Positions 10,050 through 18,191 of a stretch of 64,000 nt of DNA are shown here, piece after piece. Both the position numbers and the translations under genes were made by a program. The stretch comes from an uncultured Planktomarina sp. (GTDB taxonomy: Bacteria > Pseudomonadota > Alphaproteobacteria > Rhodobacterales > Rhodobacteraceae): the NCBI GenBank assembly GCA_905182535.1, contig CAJJBZ010000002.1, positions 1-64,000 of the forward strand, given 5' to 3'. The notes beneath the pieces are model-generated. The model was not told the DNA's origin, made no database searches, and saw only the letters and a program-made list of their open reading frames with translations. The first letter of the stretch is position 1. Each line of letters opens with the position of its first letter.

Positions 10050-11602
10050 AATATATCACCAAAATTACATAACTGCGCTTGGAGTTCTTCATCAATAAGG
10101 TTTTCAACCACCTTTGCCGAACACAGTACGCCCGGCATGCCAGCACCAGGATGCGCCCCAGCCGCAGAAAAATACAAATTTGGGATATGTGGGATCTCGG
10201 TTGTGAAACCGAAACCAGGCAGATTGAGTGAAAATTGGAGCAATCGAAAACCCAGCGCCATGCATCGAGCGATAGTCAGCTTTGAAATCTTCAGGGGTCA
10301 TCCAGAAGTCTTCAGTGATTGTTGTCTCAAGGTCAGGCATTATTGTCTCAGATAAGGCCTTAACAATGCGGTCCCTTAACTCCGGAGCCTTTTCAGACCA
10401 ATTCACCTGGCCACGTAGGTTTGGTACTGGGCAGAGAACATAATAGCTGTCACATCCCTCGGGTGCAAAGCTAGGGTCAGTTGCTGTAGGTCGGTGCACA
10501 TAGAGCGAAAAATCGTCAGACAGAATTTTTTTTTCAAAAATATCTGCAAGTAATTCTTTATAGCGCGGTCCCATCCATATTGTGTGATGCGCCACATCCG
10601 GATATTGGGCCTTGTGTACCAAAAAAGAGCACATACAACCCCATCGAATAATGAGTAAGCTTTTCAGAGGCCAAACGCTTACGCCTATTACCATCTGCCG
10701 GCAACATCTGGGCATAGACGGTGGGCGGATCACCGTTACAAATGACCCTGTCGGCGTAAAAAACTCGACCATCTTCGGCGACGGCACCGGTGGCTAAACC
10801 GTTGCTTCAACGTAATCTCTGCAACATCGACATTGAGCTCCACCTTAACTCCAGCACGTAGCAATAAAGCGTGTAGTGCTTCCACCAACTTGCCAGTTCC
10901 CCCCATGCAGAAATACACCCCCCATTTACGTTCAAGGTAATGGATTAATGCGTAGATTGACGTTGTACTAAACGGGTTCCCTCCAACCAACAAAGGATGG
11001 ATCGAAAATGCCTGCCGAAGCTGTGGATGTTTTAGGTGTCGGTTTACAATGCCCGCAACAGAGTAGTAGCTTTTCAAACGAAACAAGCTGGGAATCTGCG
11101 TTACCATAGTTCTTATTTTGTGAAATGGGCGACTTGCAAGCTGCTCGAACCCTACCTCAAATATTGCCTTAGAGGTTGCCAGCAGACGTTCATACCCCTT
11201 CACATCTCTTGGTTCAAATTTTCTTATTTGTTCGTTGGTATCTTCAATAGACCTACAATAATCAAATTGGCGTCCACCATGAAAGTAAAAACGGTACCAA
11301 GGGTCAAGTGAACGAAATTCGACATGATCACTTCGTTTTTCACCAAACAGCTCAAATAACTCATCAAATAGGAATGGCGCCGTAATCACCGTGGGGCCGG
11401 CATCATGGCGGAAGCCTCCACGTTCAAATACCTGAGCTCTTCCACCAATAGCCGTCAAGCGATCAACGAGGGTTACTTCGAACCCTTTAGCACGCATGCG
11501 TAGAGCTGCTGCAATACCACCGAAGCCTGCTCCGATGACCAAAACGGTTCCTAAATCTGGGGCTCGGCCTTTAGGAAAGTTAGAAGAGGAGTTTAATTTC
11601 AT
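10046..11602 (-). CDS. crtI: Phytoene desaturase, frame-disrupted as sequenced
   Basis: Converts phytoene to lycopene by four FAD-dependent desaturations. The N-terminal 280 residues are continuous: VLVIGAGFGGIAAALRM (FAD-binding), DRLTAIGGRAQVF, GFRHDAGPTVITAP and GGTGKLVEALHALL. After that the frame changes at least three times. An extra T sits near 10795, after which the true frame reads LATGAVAEDGRVFYADRV. An extra base near 10618 precedes QYPDVAHHTIWMGPRYKELL. Another indel near 10190 precedes IPNLYFSAAGAHPGAGMPGV, the conserved C-terminal FAD segment. Stitched together the length (~515 aa) and motifs are normal for CrtI. It starts 17 bases after crtE and is the most damaged gene of the operon, so either the sequence has errors or retinal synthesis is compromised. 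Confidence 0.9.
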
Positions 11603-11619
11603 AGTTTGAGCACCTTGCC

Positions 11620-12642
11620 CTAGGAGTTAACCGGTGAAGTTGCCTTTAAACAGACCTGTCGCAAGAGTATTTGAATAGGTAATACTGCTTCAGACAGTGC
11701 CATTGGCATTTCCTTGGCCAAGTGAGCAGTTTTACTCAAACACTTTTGCATTCTATGAGCACTCTGTGCCATCGCTTGCGAAGATAAAATCCTGCCTTTC
11801 CAGCTTACAAAATCTAAATTTGAGCCTGAACCATACCAATCATCAAACGCTATTAATTGCTCTGATAATAGGCTTTCTCTGTAGATTACAACTACCGCAT
11901 TTGGCGCACGCCGGGAAAGATCAGAACCCTGATCGACGGCGCCGTCCAATGCCCGAAAGTTCATAATATCGTTAGCTATTTGATATGCAGCACCTAGGCT
12001 ACGGAAGTAAGTTCCAATTGACGATGACGCATCCACACGTAAGGCCATAGCCGCTACACCCTCCAGAGGAGCAGTCAGAAGTGGAGCAGTTTTATCAGAG
12101 GCAATCTCTATATAGCGGTCCCACTCAAGTGCTTTATCCAAAGAAAATTCTGAAGCCTCACCAGCCGTGGTGGTAGCCATATGCTGCGCTAATATTTTAA
12201 CTAAGAGTGGGGTTTGGGCTCTCTGGCCAGCCTCTGCTGCAAGTTCAAACGCCAGCGCTACGAGCCAGTCCCCAAGGGTTAACGCCACATTAGGTCCGTA
12301 CTTGGACCAAATTGACGGCCTATCACGCCGAAGTAGATCATTATCGCAAATATCATCATGGATCAAAGATGCATTATGGAGAATTTCGATTGCGGCAGCC
12401 CAATGTAGTGCTGCAGCATCGTTTACTTTTAAAATACTAGCGGCATGGAGAGCCATTTTAGCTCTCAACATTTTTCCAGGTTTTTCGAAATGGTATTGAG
12501 CTGCTAGGCTCAGTGTCGTTTCATTTTTAAGTAATCTGTCACAAATAAAGCCATGCAGTTTTTTGACCACATCATCTTTAAAATAAATTGAAGGGTTTTT
12601 GTTCTGGACTTCAGAAGCTGTATGTTCCCAGGTGTTTGACAT
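11620..12642 (-). CDS. crtE: Geranylgeranyl diphosphate synthase
   Basis: Trans-prenyltransferase supplying C20 diphosphate to CrtB. About 340 residues from ATG 12642 (MSNTWEHTASEVQNKNPS). The first Asp-rich motif is intact (LIHDDICDND), preceded by EKPGKMLRAKMALHAA, the substrate-binding GKxxR region. The second Asp-rich motif, normally DDxxD, is degenerate (QIANDIMNF), with Asn in two of the Asp positions. An upstream in-frame start at 12720 would place the intercistronic hairpin inside the gene, so I reject it. The gene lies directly behind proteorhodopsin and ahead of crtI. Given its neighbours, C20 product length is the natural reading, but it cannot be proven from sequence. Confidence 0.88.
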   Translation of the reverse strand: MSNTWEHTASEVQNKNPSIYFKDDVVKKLHGFICDRLLKNETTLSLAAQYHFEKPGKMLRAKMALHAASILKVNDAAALHWAAAIEILHNASLIHDDICDNDLLRRDRPSIWSKYGPNVALTLGDWLVALAFELAAEAGQRAQTPLLVKILAQHMATTTAGEASEFSLDKALEWDRYIEIASDKTAPLLTAPLEGVAAMALRVDASSSIGTYFRSLGAAYQIANDIMNFRALDGAVDQGSDLSRRAPNAVVVIYRESLLSEQLIAFDDWYGSGSNLDFVSWKGRILSSQAMAQSAHRMQKCLSKTAHLAKEMPMALSEAVLPIQILLRQVCLKATSPVNS

Positions 12643-12688
12643 AATCCAGTACAACCTCTTCACCAGTAACATAGAGTTTAGATAAAGT

Positions 12689-12713
12689 TGAGGTGGCCCT
12701 AAGGGCCACCTCA
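12689..12713 (-). terminator. Strong intercistronic hairpin between proteorhodopsin and crtE
   Basis: Perfect 11-bp inverted repeat (arm TGAGGTGGCCC) with a three-base loop, placed 10 bases after the proteorhodopsin stop and about 45 bases before the crtE start. On the transcribed strand it is followed by ACTTTATC, not by a clear U-tract. It could be a partial terminator, or an RNA-stability element that keeps rhodopsin mRNA more abundant than the downstream crt mRNA. Confidence 0.65.
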
Positions 12714-12722
12714 TTGCCAAAT

Positions 12723-13508
12723 TTAGGATTTAGCTTTGTCAGACTCTGTAACTGCAACGTTCCAGATGATCACACCAAACGCAATTTTGTTTACAACGTC
12801 TGCGAGGTTATAAACGATGTTTAGCATGGCAGACGACTCTTCTGGGCCGGCTCCTGTGAAGTAACCGAGGAAATAACCAAGAGGGTAAATAGCCCAGCCG
12901 ATTGTAACAATCCAACGCATCGTTGAGAATGCAGATTGAACTGATGCTGGAGCTTTCTCTGCAGCAACCTTACCGGCTTCACCAAAGAAGATTTCATACA
13001 AGATGTATGCCCAGCCGACTATGCCGACGATAAAGCCGAGCCAAGCGCTGATGTAGCCAGCTTCGCCCATGTAGCCGGCAGCGAGCATAACCAAGGTACC
13101 GATCATAAGGCGCCAGAATACGCCGCCTGAAACAGCAGTAATCGCACGAAGGATGAGGTAGAACTCAACCATCAAAAGCGGCACTGTGATCAGCCAGTCA
13201 ATGTAGCGGTAAACTAGAGGCGTGGCACCAGTTTCGATCCAGACATCACGCATGTAAAAGTAATGAACCGCTGCTACTAGTGTAACAAGGCCAGAAACTG
13301 TCAGCGAAGTTTTCCACTTACCTTCAACCCGCTGGGTTTCCATGAAGAAGAATGCTGTAGCCGCAACCAAAGCCATCGAAATTAGCCAAAATGAAATACC
13401 GACAAAATCATCGGATTCTAGATTAGCACTTGCCGACGCCAGAGATGGCGCCGCAACTAATGCAGCTGAAGCCATCATTAGTTTAAATCGACCGTATATA
13501 TTTCCCAT
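12723..13508 (-). CDS. Proteorhodopsin, green-absorbing proton-pump type
   Basis: Light-driven proton pump of the inner membrane, 261 residues: a cleavable signal peptide (about 1-27, ending ASASA) and seven membrane helices. Retinal lysine is K241 in ADVVNKIAFG. The proton acceptor is D104 and the donor E115 (RYIDWLITVPLL then MVEF), with T108 completing the DTE pump signature; H82 is the conserved partner of the acceptor. The spectral-tuning position, equivalent to residue 105 of the first described proteorhodopsin, is L112, which predicts green absorption. The ATG has a GGAGG site eight bases upstream. It is the first gene of the retinal operon, followed by a hairpin and crtE-I-B-Y-blh, so the cell encodes a complete route to its own chromophore. 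Confidence 0.97.
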   Translation of the reverse strand: MGNIYGRFKLMMASAALVAAPSLASASANLESDDFVGISFWLISMALVAATAFFFMETQRVEGKWKTSLTVSGLVTLVAAVHYFYMRDVWIETGATPLVYRYIDWLITVPLLMVEFYLILRAITAVSGGVFWRLMIGTLVMLAAGYMGEAGYISAWLGFIVGIVGWAYILYEIFFGEAGKVAAEKAPASVQSAFSTMRWIVTIGWAIYPLGYFLGYFTGAGPEESSAMLNIVYNLADVVNKIAFGVIIWNVAVTESDKAKS

Positions 13509-13613
13509 TGTCTTTCCTCCTTATAGTTCGACCGGTTTTTCACGGCCGATTGAGCGTAATGCTCATAGTAAAATTTTACTTAGTATTCTTTAGTATGCAT
13601 TGTTAACATTCTT

Positions 13614-13641
13614 ATTTTAGGCCAACTTTATTAAATTTCAA
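13614..13641 (-). promoter_or_regulatory. Predicted promoter of proteorhodopsin
   Basis: On the minus strand a TTGAAA box (13636-13641) and a TAAAAT box (13614-13619) are 16 bases apart and lie about 105 bases before the rhodopsin ATG. A perfect 14-base palindrome, AGTAAAATTTTACT, sits downstream at 13567-13580 in the predicted leader and could bind a regulator. The boxes are weak but plausible sigma-70 matches. The remaining ~340-base gap up to 13847 shows no gene. Confidence 0.4.
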
Positions 13642-13847
13642 CTATATGTTGTAAAATAATTGGAATTACGTTCAGTTATAACTAAATACACCCAATTTTC
13701 TTGGATCAGAGCCACTGCGGCTATGGCTTAATATATTATATTCCCCACCTCTAAAATGAAGATATTAAGCGTGCGTATAATTTAATGCAGATCCTTGCGT
13801 TACCAGCTGATCAAATTAATAAATTATAACAATTTCTGTTTCTCAAT

Positions 13848-14780
13848 TCAGTTGCTAAATATTATCTCGTTTGCCAAAGCCGTACCACTTGTCCAAGCTG
13901 CCTCTACACCAGAGCCAATGCACCAGTCGCCAGCAAGATATAAATCTGAATTCTCATGCTGCAAGAATGGCAGGCCCAGTGGTGCTGTGACGCGGGCATA
14001 AAGCCATCGGTGAACTGAGGCATAGCTAACTTGATCCAAGCCAACTCCAAGACGGTCACACAACATCGGCAACATAAGGTCAACGAGTTCTGCCGGTGTT
14101 TTCTCTAAGTTTTGTTTACTGAGTTTAGCTCCGGCATGAGCAACCCAAGTAGATGCATCACTGGCACTGCGATTTGGTTTGCTACTATCTTGTGCGACCC
14201 ATGAAAGTAACGCATTTTCGTCATCCCAGACTATGCGACCAGCAGGGACACGAACGGCAGCCATAAGTGTCAGACAGGGTGCAAAGCTGACAGGCTTTAG
14301 TTTGGCAACTAACGGGTGTTCCAAGCCAAGCAGTGCAGGCACCTGTGGCGCCGGCACGGTGACAACTACTTGCGTGGCCGTTTGCTCACTACCGTTAACC
14401 GTAAAAAGCCATTTATTGCCGGCATCCATAATGCTGCCCACTAGTGCGTTCTGTCTAATATCTAGATCGACAGACAATGCTTTTGCTAAGGATGACATCC
14501 CCGGAGAGCCCACAATACCAATAAGTTCGTTCGCAGCACGCCAGGTCGCTGCTGAACCAGATGCCACAAAACGTTCCAATACAGCGGAAAACGCTCTGCC
14601 GTGCGCGTTTATATATTGCGCACCGTGATCGAATTGCATCCCATCTATCCTTCTCGTTGCAACTCGCCCTCCAATGCCCCGCCCTTTGTCAAAAATAACA
14701 GATTTTAACCCAGCCTCCTTTAGCCGCTGAGCGCAGGCAAGCCCCGTAATACCAGCACCAATAATTGCGATCGGGATCAT
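13848..14780 (-). CDS. Renalase-like FAD-dependent oxidoreductase
   Basis: 310 residues. The N-terminal Rossmann motif IAIIGAGITGLACAQRL is followed by FDKGRGIGGRVATRR and MQFDHGAQYINAHG, the pattern of the bacterial renalase / NAD(P)-binding amine-oxidase-like family. The C-terminus has SDLYLAGDWCIGSGVEAAW, where the flavin-contacting GDW motif is typical. Members oxidise reduced dinucleotides or amines; the substrate here is unknown. The start overlaps the preceding gene's stop by four bases (ATGA), so it is coupled with the photolyase-related flavoprotein. Lying immediately upstream of proteorhodopsin, the pair may belong to the same light response. Confidence 0.8.
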   Translation of the reverse strand: MIPIAIIGAGITGLACAQRLKEAGLKSVIFDKGRGIGGRVATRRIDGMQFDHGAQYINAHGRAFSAVLERFVASGSAATWRAANELIGIVGSPGMSSLAKALSVDLDIRQNALVGSIMDAGNKWLFTVNGSEQTATQVVVTVPAPQVPALLGLEHPLVAKLKPVSFAPCLTLMAAVRVPAGRIVWDDENALLSWVAQDSSKPNRSASDASTWVAHAGAKLSKQNLEKTPAELVDLMLPMLCDRLGVGLDQVSYASVHRWLYARVTAPLGLPFLQHENSDLYLAGDWCIGSGVEAAWTSGTALANEIIFSN

Positions 14781-15994
14781 GCAGACAACATTTTTTTAAT
14801 AATATCAGGCACCTGTTTTTTAACTTTAAAAAATCCAGCAGTGGCATACGGCCAAATTGCAGCGTCCCAGTCACGTTGCCACTCCGCAATTATAATACCA
14901 TGTTCTGAAAGTTTGGGTTTCGCTTGCTCCAGCCAGTCCCACAACGGACCACGCGTCACGTAGGAAGTAACAATCTGGGTAACTCCAGCAGCGAGGGCCC
15001 AATTGAGCAACACATCCGGATCATCAGCCCTGAGATGAATAGCCTCCAATTCAATCCGTGCCGCAGCATCCTCAAGTGCGGCATTTTCAAAATCTGAAAC
15101 CCTCTCAGAGACCTCCAATGCGGATCGCAAATGGCTAGCACTGAGCGTGGCAGTTGATCGTATATCAAAATCCCCAATATTAAAATCTTCAAGCTGACAA
15201 TCAAAAATTATTACAAGAGGCTCGTCGCGTGGTTAATGGATAATTTACTGCTCGCAATGGCAACACCGGTGGCAGACCGTCAGGCTCTGTGGCTTCAAGC
15301 CCATGCGCTACATTGGCAAAGTCATTATCTTTCAAGTTAAAACGTTGTACTGAAAAGGTGGCGATATTTTTCGCTGTAGCAACGTAAGGTCTGCCACGCG
15401 TATGCAGGCCAGCAACCCAACGCCAGCTGAGAGTATTAGAGGCCGCATCACCATCGAGTAGATGCCGAAAGAAGAAATCTGCGCCAAGCCGCCACGGCAG
15501 ACGCAGTGTGAAAATCCAGATAGAGGCGAACCACATACGTGCGTGGTTGTGCAAATATCCAGTTTTCAGCAATTCCACTGTCCAGGAATCGAAGCAGGCA
15601 ATTCCTGTCTTTCCAGCCATTGCGCAAGACACATCACTGCGGAGGCCACGATCAAGGTCCCAAAGATCGTAAATCAGAGTTCAGACCGTCACGGTATAGG
15701 TCCCAAACCTGGGGCCGCAGCTCAAGCCAACCCTTAAAATAACTCCTCCAGAACACCTCTTGTATAAATTTCTCGGCCTCATCATATCCATGAGCCGTAA
15801 GTGCCGATGAAACAACTTCTTGCTCTGTAATCAGTCTGCGAGATATGTAGGGTGAAAGACCCGATACCGATGTATGATTGCCCATACCGATGATCAAAAT
15901 TGCGGCCAGAAGCGTACGGCTGCCCCATCTCAGGAACGAACAACTGCATGGCAACCAAGCCAGCGGCTCTAGTAGCATCTAAACTTAAAGGCAT
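14777..15994 (-). CDS. FAD-binding photolyase/cryptochrome-related protein with inverted domain order, frame-disrupted
   Basis: Reassembled from several frame pieces, ~405 residues starting MPLSLDATRAAGLVAMQL. The FAD-binding helical domain comes first: SGLSPYISRRLITEQEVV, EKFIQEVFWRSYFKGWLE, TGYLHNHARMWFASIWIFT and FRHLLDGDAASNTLSWRWVAG. These are hallmark photolyase flavin-pocket residues. A C-terminal segment (VLLNWALAAGVTQIVTSYVT to IWPYATAGFFKVKKQVP) resembles the alpha/beta domain that normally sits at the N-terminus. Apparent indels lie near 15893, 15655 and 15225. An AGGA ribosome site precedes ATG 15994. The role is probably light-dependent flavin chemistry or sensing; I would not assume DNA repair. 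It is coupled to the renalase-like gene, and proteorhodopsin follows about 340 bases after that gene. Confidence 0.75.
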
Positions 15995-16388
15995 TTTTAT
16001 ATCCTATATTTCCGACAATCAAATATTACATGCAACACTAATTTCAATACGAAGCAGATAGGATAAAATATTAAAAGTTCCTGCATATATGTAAAATGAG
16101 GAATGAGATCATACTTCGACATTACAAAGATGCATTAATTAAATGTATTTTTATTGTCGGCCTACACTCAAAGGTCGACTTTTTAAGTCTGTTCGCAGAT
16201 GCCTTACTGGTCTAGCGGCTTTTTGCTGAAAATATAGGACTGATAGTTAATTGACTTTTGTGCAAGGCGTCGAGACGTAGACAGTGCTACCTTATTTTTG
16301 ATACTCTAGAGTAATGTTACGCCGAACCGAGTGAAATTAGATGTTAGCGTTTTGCTAGTAGCCGTTTCGCACAGAAAAAGGACGGACG
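15995..16388. other. Divergent intergenic region
   Basis: AT-rich gap between the leftward photolyase-related gene and the rightward unknown genes. It should carry promoters in both directions. A TTGACT box near 16252 could serve the rightward genes, but I see no good -10 partner. No repeat or RNA gene recognised. Confidence 0.4.
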
Positions 16389-17007
16389 ATGTTTGATGAA
16401 GAAGTAATTATAAAAGAAGAAAAATCGCCAATTAAAATAAATATCATTAGACGACTATCTAATTTATTTTATCAAAATTCCAGCCTTTTAATAGCTATTG
16501 CTCTGGCAATAATCTTTACCGGCTACCTATTTTTAGTAATGATGAGCAAATCTACAGGTTTTGAATTGTCCGATGGCAACATAAAATCTTTGGGAACTTA
16601 CTTTAGAAACAAGTACTTATATTATCTTATTTTTTGCAGCACGTACTAGAGAAATGATAGAAGCATACATCAGTTTCAATCAGATTTGGGATACACTTTT
16701 CGGACTTATATACGGCTTAATGTATGTTATTTGGGTGTCAGTTTTGTTCAAATCATTTTCCCACAAGGCTGGCATTTTGAACCTATTTCCATTCATTCAA
16801 GTACTTTTTGATTGGCTCGAGAACTATACGCTAGCCGCCTTAGCCAACCAATATTTAGCCGATGGTGTGTTTTCTTCAGTAAACGCAAAACTGGCTTCAA
16901 TCTTTTCTATTTTTAAATGGGTGTTTTCTGGATTGACGCTCACGTTAATTTTAATTGGAGGTATTCTAATGATCGCCCAAGCAATTAAAAATAAAAGACA
17001 ATTTTAG
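16389..17007 (+). CDS. Unknown multi-spanning membrane protein, one frameshift
   Basis: Two adjacent frames form one ~205-residue protein. The first 80 residues have a Lys/Glu-rich cytoplasmic start and a membrane helix (LLIAIALAIIFTGYLFLV). The second part has MIEAYISFNQIWDTLFGLIY, a further helix, and a C-terminal helix (LTLTLILIGGILMIAQAI) ending in KNKRQF. Removing one T from the six-T run at 16630-16635 joins them as YLIFAARTREMIEAYISF, which reads smoothly, so I treat the break as an indel. Predicted: four helices, inner membrane. Family and function not recognised. It heads a rightward group of unknown genes with higher AT content than the flanking light and catabolic genes. Confidence 0.6.
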
Positions 17008-17100
17008 TGCGCAAAATGACTTCAACAAATGCAGCTGAAAGCCAACTGTATGAATTCTAGATATTAGTGTTAGAGAACATTTAAAAAAAGGGAATAAATT

Positions 17101-17412
17101 ATGTCAGGCGAAGAACAAAAAGAAGCGCAGAAGTTTTATAAAAACCTTCGTTTAAAAGGTAGTAAGTACCAGTTTAAGAACACTCTTGGCATACAAATTA
17201 AGTGCTTTGGAATTGCCTTTCCTAACGGACACGCAGAACTGCACGAAAGGGACATAATAGTTGGACTTATTGAGATGGTTGGACCAGCCCCTTCTTTTGA
17301 AGATTTGGTAGCCCGTCTCGGCTTAGAAGCCTTCGACAAGGTGGATGCTGTTTACGGCTTCGCAGAACCTTTTGAAGATGTTTGGGACGAAGCCATGGGT
17401 GTAGTTAAATAA
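17101..17412 (+). CDS. Hypothetical protein (103 aa)
   Basis: Soluble 103-residue protein beginning MSGEEQKEAQKFYKNLRLKG. It has no signal peptide and no recognisable domain. Features: a basic N-terminal third (KGSKYQFKNTLGIQIKCFG), then an acidic C-terminal half rich in Glu/Asp (PSFEDLVARLGLEAFDKVD, EPFEDVWDEAMG). An AGGG site nine bases upstream supports the ATG. It is followed by a good rho-independent terminator at 17522-17568. Function unknown. Confidence 0.5.
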   Translation: MSGEEQKEAQKFYKNLRLKGSKYQFKNTLGIQIKCFGIAFPNGHAELHERDIIVGLIEMVGPAPSFEDLVARLGLEAFDKVDAVYGFAEPFEDVWDEAMGVVK

Positions 17413-17521
17413 GCTATGATAAAGGCCTACTAATTTTAAAAAAATACCTTCCAGTTCCTAACTGGTCACATCACTCAACCCATTATGACCAAACGTCATA
17501 AACTGAGCACTAATTATATCC

Positions 17522-17568
17522 CATCTGTTCGCAACTCGTTGTTCCAACTGTTGGAACAGATGTTTTTT
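17522..17568 (+). terminator. Rho-independent terminator with an overlapping alternative hairpin
   Basis: Arms CATCTGTTC (17522-17530) and GAACAGATG (17554-17562) pair perfectly over 9 bp and are followed directly by six T residues, which is a terminator for the rightward gene at 17101. Inside lies a second hairpin (GTTCCAA / TTGGAAC, 17541-17557) that uses part of the same 3' arm, so the two folds compete. This is the arrangement of a terminator plus an alternative fold, although no leader peptide or ligand motif is visible. Confidence 0.6.
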
Positions 17569-17705
17569 ACTGATTGCAGCCGTGGGGAGCATTATCAGAC
17601 AATATGAACTACATCGAAATTTTGCCTTACTGAACACCCCGATGTAGGGTACGGATCGGCTAGGGAACTCTTAGAGTACCGAAATTTAGTAGAGAGTAGA
17701 GAAAA

Positions 17706-18185
17706 ATGAGATTTGCGCCAGACTGGGTTTTAGCACTTACCTGCTCGGTAATCGCCAACAGGTATATTGGCAGCCACATCCCAATAGAAGCGTTCAGCAA
17801 TAAGCTATCTCAAGGCTTAGAAGAACAATATGTTGATCTTACAAGTGACAAACTAAGTGAAGTTTCTGAGGTGTTAATGAGATTTTTAGTTACTATTGAA
17901 AGTGACGATCACCCGGCAATTTTTGATGCTTTTATTTTTACAAGCGCAAATTTTGATGCGAGTGGCAAAAAGCGAAGAATTAAGGGCATGTTTGCTTCAG
18001 CACTTGAAGCTACAGAGAAAGAAACAAATATCGGTGCGGTTTTGAAACTCTTCAAGGCATTCGTATTTAAATTGAGATCAGATCCAGATTTAGCCCCAAG
18101 CAAACCCTGGCAACTGGACAAGGTAAAAGGCATGGATGAGTTATCAAAATTACTATATGTGGACGTATCAATTGAAGATGCATAA
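17706..18185 (+). CDS. Hypothetical protein (159 aa)
   Basis: 159-residue soluble protein, MRFAPDWVLALTCSVIANRY at the start. The rest is mostly alpha-helical with alternating charged and hydrophobic residues (SEVSEVLMRFLVTIESDDHP, IGAVLKLFKAFVFKLRSDP). A short hydrophobic N-terminus is not long enough for a clear signal peptide. The ribosome site is weak (AGAG). The stop is six bases before the next ATG (FAH family), so the two may share a transcript. I do not recognise the family. Confidence 0.5.
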   Translation: MRFAPDWVLALTCSVIANRYIGSHIPIEAFSNKLSQGLEEQYVDLTSDKLSEVSEVLMRFLVTIESDDHPAIFDAFIFTSANFDASGKKRRIKGMFASALEATEKETNIGAVLKLFKAFVFKLRSDPDLAPSKPWQLDKVKGMDELSKLLYVDVSIEDA

Positions 18186-18191
18186 AAAAAT

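Noticed and set aside
12643-12720. Longer crtE reading frame starting at 12720
   Set aside because: It would read through the intercistronic hairpin and adds residues unlike the family; ATG 12642 fits better.
14179-14628. Plus-strand 149-aa reading frame
   Set aside because: Antisense to the renalase-like gene; composition is that of a mirror frame, with no motif.
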